Source: Brachyhypopomus gauderio
Lineage: Eukaryota > Chordata > Actinopteri > Gymnotiformes > Hypopomidae
NCBI RefSeq assembly: GCF_052324685.1
Contig: NC_135219.1
Span: forward strand, 26,155,032 to 26,219,031
Direction of reading: 5' to 3'
DNA length: 64,000 nucleotides
Within the stretch, counting starts at the first letter, position 1. Each line of letters begins with the position of its first letter. The notes beneath the pieces are model-generated. The model was given only the letters and a program-made list of their open reading frames with translations. It was not told where the DNA came from and searched no databases. The translations under genes were made by a program, and so were the position numbers. Shown here one piece after another: positions 52,066 to 63,133 of the stretch.

Positions 52066-53040
52066 ATGGTTAAGATTGCCAACCTGACTGCTATCCAGAA
52101 GGCCATCATTGACACCCTCAAACAAGAGACACAGAAAGACATTCCTCAACGAATAGGCTGTTCCCAGAGGGCTGTATCAAGGCACCTCAGTGGGAAGTCT
52201 GTGGGAAGGAAAAAGTGTGGCAGAAAACGCTGCACAACGAGAAGAGGTGAGCGGACCCTGAGGAACATTGTGGAGAAGGGCAGATTCCAGACCTTGGGGG
52301 ACCTGCGGAAGCAGTGGACTGAGTCTGGAGTAGAAACATCCCGAGCCACCGTGCACAGGCGTGTGCAGGAAATGGGCTACAGGTGCTGCATTCCCCAGGT
52401 CAAGCCACTTTTGAACCAGAAACAGTGGCAGAAACGCCTGACCTGGGCTACAGAGAAGCAGCACTGGACTGTTGCTCAGTGGTCGGATGAAAGCAAATTT
52501 TGCATGTCATTCAGAAATCAAGGTGCCAGGGAGACTGGGGAGAAGGAAATGCCAAAATGCCTGAAGTCCAGTGTCAAGTACCCACAGTCAGTGATGGTCT
52601 GGGGTGCCATGTCAGCTGCTGGTGTTGGTCCACTGTGTTTTATCAAGGGCAGGGTCAATGCAGCTAGCTATCAGGAGATTTTGGAGCACTTCATGCTTAC
52701 ATCTGCTGAAAAGCATTATGGAGATAAAGATTTCATTTTTCAGCATGACCTGGCACCTGCTCACAGTGCCAAAACCACTGGTAAATGGTCTACTGACCAT
52801 AGTATTACTGTGCTCAATTGGCCTGCCAACTCTCCTGACCTGAATCCCATAGAGAATTTGTGGGATATTGTGAAGAGAAAGTTGAGAGACACAAGACCCA
52901 ACACTCTGGATGAGCTTAAGGACGTTATCGAAACATCCTGGGCCTCCAAAACACCTCAGCAGTGCCACAGGCTGGATGCCTCCATGCCAAGCTGCAGTGA
53001 AGCAGTCATTTCTGCAAAAGGATTCCTGACCAAGTATTGA
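52066..53040 (+). CDS. Tc1 transposase, uninterrupted
   Basis: A 324-codon frame without stop or frameshift; Tc1 transposases are about 340 aa. It would bind the inverted ends and cut and paste the element into TA sites. Residues 1-120 form the paired-like double helix-turn-helix region, with a basic 'GRKKCGRKRC' stretch near residue 47. The catalytic DD34E triad is present: Asp in WSDESKF (about residue 146), Asp in FQHDLAPAHSAK (about 228) and Glu in SPDLNPIENLW, with 34 residues between the last two. Position 229 in QHDLAP is Leu, where Asn is usual (QHDNAP), which might lower activity. Its own element is split, so it could act only on other copies. Confidence 0.88.
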   Translation: MVKIANLTAIQKAIIDTLKQETQKDIPQRIGCSQRAVSRHLSGKSVGRKKCGRKRCTTRRGERTLRNIVEKGRFQTLGDLRKQWTESGVETSRATVHRRVQEMGYRCCIPQVKPLLNQKQWQKRLTWATEKQHWTVAQWSDESKFCMSFRNQGARETGEKEMPKCLKSSVKYPQSVMVWGAMSAAGVGPLCFIKGRVNAASYQEILEHFMLTSAEKHYGDKDFIFQHDLAPAHSAKTTGKWSTDHSITVLNWPANSPDLNPIENLWDIVKRKLRDTRPNTLDELKDVIETSWASKTPQQCHRLDASMPSCSEAVISAKGFLTKY

Positions 53041-53650
53041 GTGCATAACTGAACATAATTATTTTAAGGCAAGGGTTAAAGCAAGAAATTTTCATTGGAT
53101 TGTCCTGGCAAAAGACAATGCCAGCAATTACTGAAAATGTGGTGTAGTTGGGACACAGCCTCTTTTGCCTAACTCTACACAAACTAAACACATTTATAAA
53201 GTATATTAATCTAATCAGCCTATGTAAGGAGAGAAGAGAGAATCTATGAAGCGACAAAATACAACACCTGAGCAATAAATGTACATAAATGTTTATATAC
53301 TGGAGTTATCTGGGGGTCCTCCTCAAATTTAGTGAATCCTGGTGAGTTTTAAAAGGTATGAAGCTCTCTTGTTTTTATCAAATTCACTATCGCAAAAACA
53401 TAAGCAGTAAGATTACCTGCTTTAAGTAGGTATGTTACAAAAAATTAAAAGTCCGAAAATGGCAAATTCACACCACTGGATAGAGCCTTTATACAAACAG
53501 AACACCACCATCCATGTTAAGATTGGTTTAGAAAAAAAAAAAAGAAGAAAAATGCGCCTTTTTTCTCCGACTGTATTAAAGCTAAATGAAGAAAAGTCTG
53601 TAATCGGTGGAGAGATTATTCAATATAAATAACCATAAATTCTATATTTC

Positions 53651-54574
53651 TGTCACGTATGGCCTCGCCCCCTCCCTTGGCTGTCACTCCGGGTTCCCTC
53701 GTGTCTGTGTTCCTTGCCTGTTTATCCCGCCCTGCTCGTTGTCTCCGTGATTCCTCGTTTGTTACCACGCCCCGTGTCATTGCCATCACCTGTTCCTAGT
53801 TTAGTTTCATGTATATCAGTCCCTGCAATTCCCCCGTCTGGTGATCTGTGGTTTTGTTCATGCTGTTGGTTTGTGCTTTCCTGTTTGCTGTTTCATATTG
53901 CTCGTGAGTTTGCTCTGTATTTCCCCGTCGTGTTAGTCAACCAAGGACACAGCGAGAGAGCGAGACTCTGGTGAGTTCGATCGCTGTAATGAGATGTTGG
54001 CTGGTTTAGTTCGGTTTGACTCTCCAGTATTACAGCAAGAACGAACCAGAGACAGGAATACCCCTGGCGCTGTGGGAACAAGGAGGTCTCGTCGCAGACC
54101 TAAGAAAGCGCAGCCACTTTCAGTATCGGCTGGCTTTTGCGACGAGACTCCTATTGAGCGCTGTGAGTCTGCCTGACTTGGCGAACACCACAGGGAGGAG
54201 CAACCTGTGATGCAAGCAGCGGGCAGACGGAACGAGCGCAAAGACGAGCGTTGGCTTAACCCTCGGTCGGCTCTCGATGGCTGCTGCGAGCTCCCGACGC
54301 CTCAGAGGAGGCGGAGCCATCGCAGAGAGAGCCACCGAGGGGCTTGTGTGTCTGTGTGTTCTTCCAGGCTTGCCCAGGACCCCGTGGAAGAGGACCTTCC
54401 TCCGCCGATCCCAGAAGCCACTCCCCGAAGGCTCCCCAAGAATTTGGCCCCCTCCCTTGGCTGTCACTCCGGGTTCCCTCGTGTCTGTGTTCCTTGCCTG
54501 TTTATCCCGCCCTGCTTGTTGTCTCCGTGATTCCTCGTTTGTTACCATGCCCCGTGTCATTGCCGTCACCTGTT
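53651..54574 (+). mobile_element. Possible small LTR-type (TRIM-like) element
   Basis: Begins TGTCACGTATGGCC. 53667-53794 is repeated in the same direction at 54447-54574 with about three mismatches in 128 bases. The 650-bp interior is GC-rich with open frames on both strands but no gag or pol domain. The second copy is cut at 54574, where another repeat starts. A short LTR retroelement is the simplest reading; no target duplication was seen. Confidence 0.5.
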
Positions 54575-54773
54575 TATTTGTATAGCGCTTTTCACAACAC
54601 ATGTTGTCACAAAGCGCTTTACAGGATTTACAAGGTTAACAATACTATTGGTCCAGAACCCTAATGAGCAAGCCAAAGGCGACAGTGGCGAGGAAAAACT
54701 CCCTATGATGGTGGGGAATAGGAAGAAACTTTGGGAGGACCAAGACTCAAAAGGGAACCCATCCTCCATTGGA
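54575..54773. repeat. Interspersed tail repeat, copy 3
   Basis: 'tttgtatagcgcttttcacaacacatgttgtcacaaagcgctttacaggatt' followed by 'gagcaagccaaaggcgacagtggcgaggaaaaactccct...ggttggg' type sequence. Same family as 56386-56607, in the opposite direction. Confidence 0.75.
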
Positions 54774-55736
54774 TGGGTTCTTTTAGATGAACTAAATCAT
54801 TAGAATCAGTTCACTTAAAAGGTTCGTTCACCGAATCGTTCAGTGGCGAGTGTAAATTGTTGGCGGGGGGTTTAAAATGGATTATATTATAACGCGATCG
54901 CCAGTAGATGAGCGAACGAGTAACTCATTGAATCATAGGATCAGAGGTAAATAAACAAGATTTTTTTCGGCATGAGAAATGCGTGGCGTGAGATGTGTGG
55001 CGTGAGAGCGTGTGAAAACAGTCAAATGCGTGTGTCTCATGCTCATTGCGTGAGAGTTGGCAACCCTGCAGATAGCTATTTGTTGTGAAACTAAGTAATT
55101 ACAAGTTCAAGCATTTTCAAGTACTTTAGCCTAAATCTCAGCACTTTCAAACCTGGAACACAATGCAACATTAAAATTCATCAGGTAAATGTTCATTCCC
55201 CTGTTTTTGAGGGGTGTTTCTTTATACTACCACATATTGTTTCGGACAACACTGCAAAGAATATGACATGTCAGGTTCGCGTTTCCGAGAGTAAATATGC
55301 ACTATTTACTGTAATGCGTACAATTTTATTATTTATAACATTCCTTGTTAATTGTTAGAATTAATACTTATAATATATTTTTATACATTTTGAGATTTTG
55401 TCATGTAAAAAATCATAAAATATATATTTTTTCCGCCGATCGAATTCCACAGACAACCGGCGAAAAAGTGATGACACGCGAATTATTTTTCCCATTAATA
55501 TCTTATAAAAACCTGTGAAAGAGTGAATTCACAAAAGCTGAAGCACGAACTGGAGCAGGATCACTAACATAATACAAAAAATAAGTATGAACTAACCTAC
55601 AACTGAGTGCAAAATAAATATTAAGATAACTACATTCAGATGAAAATATCAACTTAAATGTGCAATCAAAAAGAAAATGTGAGTGAGTGGCAGCGCAAAT
55701 GTGAATTACGTCCTTAGCAACAATTCTCTGAGTGAC
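54774..55736. other. Dispersed repeat pieces
   Basis: 54815-54955 has 'ggttcgttcaccgaatcgttcagtggcgag', and 54880-54955 resembles 63585-63655. 55071-55258 is the copy of 34858-35060. 55260-55736 is AT-rich and unassigned. Confidence 0.45.
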
Positions 55737-56168
55737 AGTACGTTCAGTGAACGAATCAGAGAGTGAACGAGAGCCCTCAGTTCAGTGAACGAATCAGAGA
55801 GTGAACGAGAGCCCTCAGTTCATGAACAAATCAGAAAATGAACGAGAGCTTTCAGTTCATGAACGAATCAGAGCGTGAACGAGAGCCCTCAGTTCATGAA
55901 CGAATCAGAAAATGAACGAGAGCTTTCAGTTCATGAACGAATCAGAGTGAACGAGAGCCCTCAGTTCAGTGAACGAATCAGAGAGAACGAGAGTTTTCAG
56001 TTCATGAACGAATCAGAGAGTGAACAAGAGCTTTCAGTTCATGAACGAATCAGAGAGTGAACGAGAGCTTTCAGTTCATGAACGAATCAGAGAGTGAACG
56101 AGAGCCCTCAGTTCAGTGAACGAATCAGAGTGAACGAGAGCCCTCAGTACAGTGAACGAGTCACTGAA
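55737..56168. repeat. Minisatellite of about 37-bp units
   Basis: About eleven copies of 'cagttca(gt)gaacgaatcagagagtgaacgagagccct' with lengths of 33-41 bases. The 61-codon frame at 55875-56060 (rich in Asn, Glu, Ser) is a by-product. The unit resembles the flanking 'gaacgaatcgttc' end motif, so it may have grown from a transposon end. Confidence 0.85.
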
Positions 56169-56385
56169 CAAATCACTGAGCATGCGCAGTTCCCTCGCAA
56201 TGAATGTCTCCACCTCCAGATTTGCGGGTGATTTGGTGATTCACATACCACACTGCAGTTCCCCTGCCAGCCTGCACGGTCGCTGCTGAGCTCAATTACT
56301 GAACTGAAAAAGGAACGAATCGGCTGAGGAAGTGATTCGACTTGTGTATTCGTCTGTATTTGTTTTTGTGTAATTTGTGTGTTAA

Positions 56386-56607
56386 CGGGCCGCCCAATGG
56401 AGGATGGGTTCCCTTTTGAGTCTTGGTCCTCCCAAGGTTTCTTCCTATTCCCCACCATCTAGGGAGTTTTTCCTTGTCACTGTCGCCTTTGGCTTGCTCA
56501 TTAGGGATTTGGACCCATAGTATTGTTAACCTTGTAAATCCTGTAAAGCGCTTTGTGACGTGTTGTGAAAAGCGCTATACAAATATATTTGATTTGATTT
56601 GATTCAA
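56386..56607 (-). repeat. Interspersed tail repeat, copy 4
   Basis: Inverted counterpart of 54575-54773, same sequence over about 200 bp, ending 'gcgctatacaaatatatttgatttgatttgatt'. Together they bracket the minisatellite. Confidence 0.75.
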
Positions 56608-56889
56608 TTCAGTTCGTTCACTCAAATGTTTGGTCATTTGAACGAATCGTTCGCGAACGACACAACACTAGTAAATGGGAGATGTGTTGAACCACAAAAC
56701 ATCGTAACTCGGGAACCTCGTAACCGGGGGACCGCCTGTATGATGTTTATGTTGATTGAATCGGAGCATTAATGTCTTCGGCATGACCAATCAAGTTGAA
56801 AACACAAACTGACCAAAACAAACTGGACTTAAGGCAGGACGGAGGTAGCTTTTCTACTTAATGTCTGAAAATCAGAAGGCGGGATGACC

Positions 56890-58990
56890 CCCATATATGT
56901 AATGCTGCAGGCCAGAGCCCCGGTGGGCGTGGGTAAAGGGTGGAGCATGTGTCAATCATTTTCGACTGCAGCCAATCAGATACTAGACTTTCGTTGTCAA
57001 TCAAATTTTATTAAGCCAATTATCAGCCAGAGTTAGCTGTCAATCATTTTTTACTGCAGCCAATCATCTTAACAGATCTGCCAAAAGAAGGCGGAAACTG
57101 CACGGAGAAGCTCTTTCAACAGAAGTATATGCCGCTCTTACACAAAAGTAGCTGAATAAAAACATTAAAAGAGCCATGACTTTAGACATTTTTAAATTGA
57201 AGTTTAAAATACACTAGGGGTGTGGGGAGACACTCAGCTCACGAGACGAGACGAGACACGATATTGTGTTCACAAGAACGAGACAAGACTTTAAGAACAC
57301 TAAAATTACAAATTATATGACTGGACAACAGACTTTTATTTAACGGAGTTACACATGCATTTTGAAATGTTTTATTATAACTCTTAACATGCATTATGTA
57401 AGCATGAACTTTTAATAAACTTCTACAAATTGAAAAAAAAAAATATTAATTTTTTTTTTCAAGCGCAAACAATATTACAGTGAGTCCCCGCTTAATGATG
57501 GTGTTAGAGACTGAAAAGTCAGTCGTAAAGCAGTTTTCGTCATTAAGCGTGACCCTAGATTTAGATACGCTTTAATCGTAAATACAGTAAAGAAAAAAAC
57601 GAACAATGTTCTTGTGCGTACAGCGTGAGAAAGAGCGATCGCGTTGCCGAGGTGGGCTTATCGTACACTATACTCCACTGCTCCTCCGTGCACCGCGCAA
57701 AATAAAATAAAATGTCGGTCATAACTCTGGTCCGTCGTTAACCAGACCCGTCGTTAAGCGGGACTCACTGTATTATGTGCAAAACAAAAAGTTCATCTCT
57801 GTCAATACAGAGTGCAAATAGTGCAAACAGAGCCTGACCAAGTATGTCACTGAATTTGCTGCAACTACACTGCCATGTTCATTTTTAAGAATATTAACAT
57901 CGCCACACTGCTCCCGATATCCTGCTGTCTCAACTTGCCAAAGCGCCGTTCTGTCCTGCTACCAAGTGAGATATGTTGATCTGAGTACTGAGCTGTGGTG
58001 GTGCTGTAAATGTCTCTGTATCGTGCTCGTATTAGCCGCGGTGTACGACAGGGGCGTGGCCTGGGGTGGGCTTCCAGGGCTTCAGCCCCGAACCTTTTCG
58101 CTCAGCTGTATTTAATGAGGAGGCCAATGCTGCTGTGAGAATAGGAAATCTCTTAACGCCAATCATAGTGCCGCTTCAAGGATAAAGTTCCGCCTTTCAG
58201 GAGAAACAGCCAATCAGCTTGCTGGTGTTGCGGGCGCAGAGGAGAGCCCACCCCCACCCCCGTCGGGGAGCGCACATGCACTCTAGCCATTTTGGCAGCA
58301 GGTTGCAGGTAGCTGACGGTAAAAGAAAATGGATTGACATACTGTTTTGCATACTTTATTGAGGAATGGATTTACTGAAGGAATATACCTGGTCCATGTC
58401 CTTTAGTAAAAGCTCACTATCTTTAGGTCACCAACAGTCATTCTGCAGAATTTGTGCACCCTTTGTTATATATATATATAATTAATTTGGCTGAGCCCCG
58501 GATCTTTACATACCCAGGCAACGCCCCCGGTGTACGGCATTATTTTCATACAATGTTTGCATATGGTCCGTGTCTTATCAGTCACTCTCTCAGTCAAAGT
58601 GAAATTCGTGGGCAGAGTTTAATTACATCTTTGCGGGAGTCATTTAGTTGGATTAACACTGATTTGATCAACTCTGTCCGATAAACTCTAACACTGAACA
58701 TCATTTAAATCTAACAGTGTTAAATTACTCTTTGGGAGTGAAAATCAACTCGGAAATGTTTAACTCTTAAAATTTAACACTCCAGTTTTTGCAGTGTAGG
58801 AGAGGACGTAAACGCCATTGGCTGCAGTAAAAAATGATTGACAGCTAACTCTGGCTGATAATTGGCTTAATAAAAATTGATTGACAACGAAAGTCTAGTA
58901 TCTGATTGGCTGCAGTCAAAAATTATTGACACATGCTCCGCCCTTTACCCACGCCCACCAGGGCTCCAGCCTGCAGCATTACCCTTCTCG
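56890..58990. mobile_element. Element with inverted ends of about 170 bp
   Basis: 56905-57065 and 58813-58985 are inverted copies (for example 'gggcgtgggtaaagggtggagcatgtgtcaat' against 'attgacacatgctccgccctttacccacgccc'). The interior has other repeats: a region with 'gagacgagacgagacacgat' (57235-57260), a MITE at 57479-57771, and a CACTA-like end 'ttttgcagtgta' at about 58785. No transposase was found. Confidence 0.65.
57479..57771. mobile_element. Pogo/Tigger-like MITE, 293 bp
   Basis: CAGTGAGTCCCCGCTTAATGA at the left and TCGTTAAGCGGGACTCACTG at the right are inverted, with TA on both sides. CAGT..GTCC ends and TA targets suit mariner/pogo MITEs. A related end lies at 56700-56740 (gtaaccgggggaccgcctgta). 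Confidence 0.75.
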
Positions 58991-59427
58991 GATGACACGC
59001 AGGTCAATCAAGTGACACCGCCGTCATCCATCCAGCGCTGATGATCCAGTGAGAGGATCGTATTTCGGCCTCAAAACAGATAGCACGCGCGCGGTTTATT
59101 ATGATTTGACGGATTTTTTCCCCTAAAAGATTAAAATGACGGAAATCCGTCGTGTTGACGGAGAACTTTAACCCATGTTTTAAGGTTGACTTTTTTTGTA
59201 TTAAAAACACTTTTCTTTTATTGGTCAGATGAAATATACAAATTGTTTTGTATTTTTGTTCTTTACTTTTTTGCCAAAATCATCAATATAAAAAAAAAAT
59301 AAAAGGCTGAACTGAACTTCAGTTGTGTGTAACGAATCTAAAATATATGAAAGTCTAATATAATCAGTACATTACAGAAAATAATTAACTTTATCACAAT
59401 ATGCTCATTTTTGGAGAAGGACCTGTA

Positions 59428-60070
59428 TTTGCCATGCAAATACACAATATTCTGATTTCATCAATTTGTTTCATCAATGCTTCTTTTTTACTAAACACTT
59501 TATTTCAGGAGATATTATTCATTTAAAATAAGGATACAAAAAATGCCCACAATTGAATGTCTAATGTGACTATTTTGCAAGCAAGATTGTGGATATATTT
59601 AGCCCACATGAATTCTGACTGTATAATGCAGTTTCCCTATACTAAATATGATGTGCATGAACATTAATTTTGTCCTCTAGTTAGGACTCAGACTAAGTTA
59701 TGACTCATTACATTTGAGCTTTAAGTCTTTCTGACGAGTAGAAGTGCAAAAGGTGTGACCCACCAGACAAGCAGGTTCAGGAGGTTATTGCCTATTTTGT
59801 CCATTAGTTCAAATAATTTAGATACATATTTTGACTCTCACCCAAATAAGGTGAAACACAGAATGATACATGCATGCCAGCTTAGCATTTCACAAATTCC
59901 TTCTCCTGTCCTCCAAACAATTCACATCACGTCCAAGTTTTCTTTTGGCAAGTGCAATATAATGAGATACTTGATCTAAACTAAAAGCATCAGTGTTACT
60001 ACTGTACACAGAAATGCCATATTTACATTATGTTAAAGTAAGGAAAGATAGTAAGGTAATTATTTCTCAC
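59428..60070. other. No recognisable gene
   Basis: AT-rich spacer between the Tc1 right end and snw1. A 74-codon frame at 59755-59979 shows no domain. Confidence 0.4.
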
Positions 60071-60073
60071 AAC

Positions 60074-60079
60074 TTTATT
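60074..60079 (-). terminator. Candidate snw1 polyadenylation signal
   Basis: AATAAA on the minus strand about 265 bases after the snw1 stop codon. Confidence 0.45.
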
Positions 60080-60342
60080 ACGTTGAGTTGAATGTTCAAA
60101 AAAAAAAAATCTACACATTTCCTGCATGTTAAAATGAACACAAGGAATGATATTGTGTAGGATGCCCATCACTTTTTACAACATACCTAACAGCCAAGTA
60201 AAAACACATTATATACAGCTACCAAAGCTGTACACACCAACAACTGCCTTAAAAACAAAAATGTATGTCATGTTAGTCACCAAATTAGACATTACAAAAA
60301 TCATTTTCCCCATGCCCTGAAATTATAGGTATTGGAGGCACA

Positions 60343-63133
60343 TCACTCCTTCCTGCGCTTTTTCTCATGGTCATAGTCCTTAGAGCGCCCACTGGTGGAT
60401 TGCCTTTTGGAACCACCATGCTGCTTGGCCTCTTCCAAGAACTTGTCAAGGCCGAAAGGATCCTCCTCGAACTGGACAGGTCCATCCCTGCGCGGGCCGT
60501 GGTCAGTGCCAGAGAACTCCCGATCTGGCACAAACCTAACAAGAGAAGAATAGCTTACACAATTGCTGACTATCCTGTGACTATTAAATGAGGTATGAGT
60601 AAAATCATACAATTCTCCATTCCCTATAATGATAAAAAATAAATTTATAATCTCATTTATTACCCACAAGTCCTCACATTTAGTGATTTCTTATGAATCA
60701 CAAATTCTTCAACTTTTTATGGCCATTACCAAAGTTTGATTACAATTTCTCTGACAACCTACTAGTCAATTCAGGTCATTAGTATATACAGCATAGTCAT
60801 CACAAAATCATGAATGTTTTACAACAGCTACAGCCACAGATGATCTTGGAATCTCCCGATGGTACCTGCTGCTCTGCATGAGTGTATCCAGGTCATCTCC
60901 ATACATATCCTTATCAGCATTCTTGCTGGGCCTGTAGAGGTTCTGGGCCATGTCTCTGCCACTCCTGAATGGCTGGTCGTACACATTATATGTCTCGTCC
61001 TCTCCTCCAGCGAAGCCACTGTCCATTCCCTGAGACACACACAGAGAAAAGACATAGTTCTTACAAGAATGAACAAAAACCTCAATCCTGAGACTACAAA
61101 TATTTTTCTTTTCTACTTCCATCCCAGTATTGCAGTATAGATAAGGGAGGGACCCAAGAAAACTGCACTTGGTTTCAAGTCTCCATCTATTAGCATATTT
61201 GAAATCAGTCAGATATTTTTTTTACCCTGCTCTGATTGAAGAGCCTCTGATCATATTGAGCCTCACTGGAGATGCGGGGATTGGGTTGTCCCAGGGCAAT
61301 CATCTCACTGACATCTCTATCCTGATCCCTCTGCAGTTTAGACCTTGGCAAGATAGTAAAAAACCAACATCAACACACATCCAACAACAACTCAAGCAGA
61401 GGAAGCTGCAATGAACATGACTCACAAATAAGCAAGAACACATGGCAGAACACGGTTTGTTTTGCAAATACCCATCATGTTACAATAGCTAAACATGTGG
61501 GAATATGGGATAAACACATTGATAAATATAATCTGTTCAGTTTGGTTCACATACCATACTTTTAATGGTCTAAAAAGAAAAAAAATGGTCAAAACGGTAG
61601 GCATATACCGGCCACAAACATATAATCTTGAATTTGACATTGAACGACAACACTACATCATATATTTTAAACTGGCCATGGCTTGACTGCCTAGTCCATG
61701 AAAGATTCAGTGTGGCGGAGAAACAAACACACGTACCTCTTATCAGGGGCGGCTCTGGAGAGGTTCCTATCATGCTGTCTCTCTTTCCTCCTGTCATGAC
61801 GAATGTCATCACGCTCCCTAACCTCTGTCTCCTCACCACCTACCAGGAAGGGAGAGACAGTGCGAGTACGTGTGAAGGGATATATGCACATGTACATAAG
61901 AGAAGGTCTTAATCAGGAACACATGTGCAGGCAAAATGAAACCTAGGCCACTACACTTTTGTGGTGTTACCACTATTCCTAATTAAGGGCACAGGACATT
62001 CTGAAAGCCAAGATCAGCACAATGTAGCACTATCAATACCATCAATAGTAGTTAAATGTGATTTCTTTTATCCAGTTACAAATAGCCATCAGAAAAATAT
62101 TTAAACATAACCGATATAGCATTAATATACCCAGCAAAGATCTATTCTGTGACGGTAACAGGTCAGGGACAAAGTCATTGAAAACACAACATTCTATTAT
62201 CAGTCAAACTTTAGTTTCGCTACAAAATGCAGATGAACATCTCCACCATTAATGATCTGTACCTTTGTCTGCATGGCTTTTGATTCCTGCTCTCCGGTCT
62301 CGGGCCATCTTTGCCAGCTCCCTCAGTTTCTCCTCTTTCTTCTCTTTCTCCTTTTGCGCCATCTTCTTTTCCACCTGAGCTCGCATCTCTACTGCTTCTC
62401 TGGCCTAGGGACACATCAAGAAAATCTTGAACACAGGATAAAAAAAACAAACAAACCACAAAACAAACACCACACCCTACATTTTACCAAAATGCAAACA
62501 AGTCTAGTACCTAGCTACATAAATAAATGTGACTGATAATACTTTGCTATCTAGTGTTTGATTTCCTGGAAGTCTAAGCAAGTACCACATGAAGTAATTG
62601 CAATTGTAAATACCGCTCATGTGCACCCAATAAAGGTGTTGTCACCGCTTAGCTTTTACATTACTTTACCTTCCTGTCTGCAATATAGAGAGCCTCTGCT
62701 AACTTTGCAAAATTTTCATTAATGTGAACTGTCTGAAGGCCTCGTCCATCAGCTGCAAGACGTTTATCAAGTGGGATTGTGTAACCCTGAAAAATAGAAA
62801 AGAAAAACAGTGGGTGGGGGTCAACGCATTCTGGTCTACAGAGACAAACTATTGAAAAATTTATGTGTTTTGTGAGGGGGGTATGCTGATGTAAATTACT
62901 ACACCTTTGCATTCTTCCAGTTTGAAATACAAGGAGGAATCTTCCACTCTTGTTGTTCTTTTACAGTCATCTGAGGGAAACAGAAGTAAAGGGTTCCTGC
63001 GGTGAATAAGTGTGCATATTCAACACAAGTAGTAGCTTTGGGTAAAATCCTACAAAATCCTACCTTTCTACTGGGGGAGTGCATGACTGGGACAGGAGGG
63101 GAGGGAGGGCCACGAGGAATCTTCTTATTAATC
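60343..63133 (-). CDS. snw1: SNW domain-containing protein 1 (SKIP), C-terminal exons
   Basis: Nuclear spliceosome component and transcription co-regulator (Prp45/SKIP family). Eight exons join in phase: 63133-63064, 62970-62905, 62786-62670, 62404-62263, 61839-61737, 61343-61226, 61029-60866, 60535-60343, giving 323 complete codons that correspond to about residues 214-536 of human SNW1. Seen in order: 'KKIPRGPPSPPVPVMHSPS', the SNW signature 'CISNWKNAKGYTIPLDKRLA', a charged coiled-coil-like region (KMAQKEKEKKEEKLRELA), 'DIRHDRRKERQHDRNLSRAA', 'PDKRSKLQ', 'GMDSGFAGGEDETYNVYDQP', and the C-terminal 'PVQFEEDPFGLDKFLEEAKQ' ending in KKRRKE, probably nuclear-targeting. No break. The N-terminal exons lie beyond the right edge; none occurs in 63134-64000. 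Confidence 0.95.

Larger units (their letters stand above)
53070..59177. mobile_element. hAT-type insertion of 6.1 kb inside the Tc1 element
   Basis: Ends CAAGGGTTAAAG and CTTTAACCCATG are inverted at 11 of 12 bases. TTTTAAGG flanks both sides (53062-53069, 59178-59185), an 8-bp target duplication. No hAT transposase was recognised; the interior is a pile of later insertions: 53651-54574, 54575-56607 and 56890-58990. Confidence 0.8.
51795..59425 (+). mobile_element. Tc1-like transposon split by a 6.1-kb insertion
   Basis: The left end (TA)TAGGTCCTTCTaaaagaattagcatattgtgataaagtt lies at 51795. Its partner, ending '...aactttatcacaatatgctcatttttggagaaggacctg(ta)', is at 59425. Without the insertion at 53070-59177 and one copy of its 8-bp target duplication, the element would be about 1.5 kb, normal for Tc1. 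The two ends are clearly related over more than 80 bp, and the right part (59186-59425) is the expected 3' flank of this Tc1 family. Confidence 0.85.
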
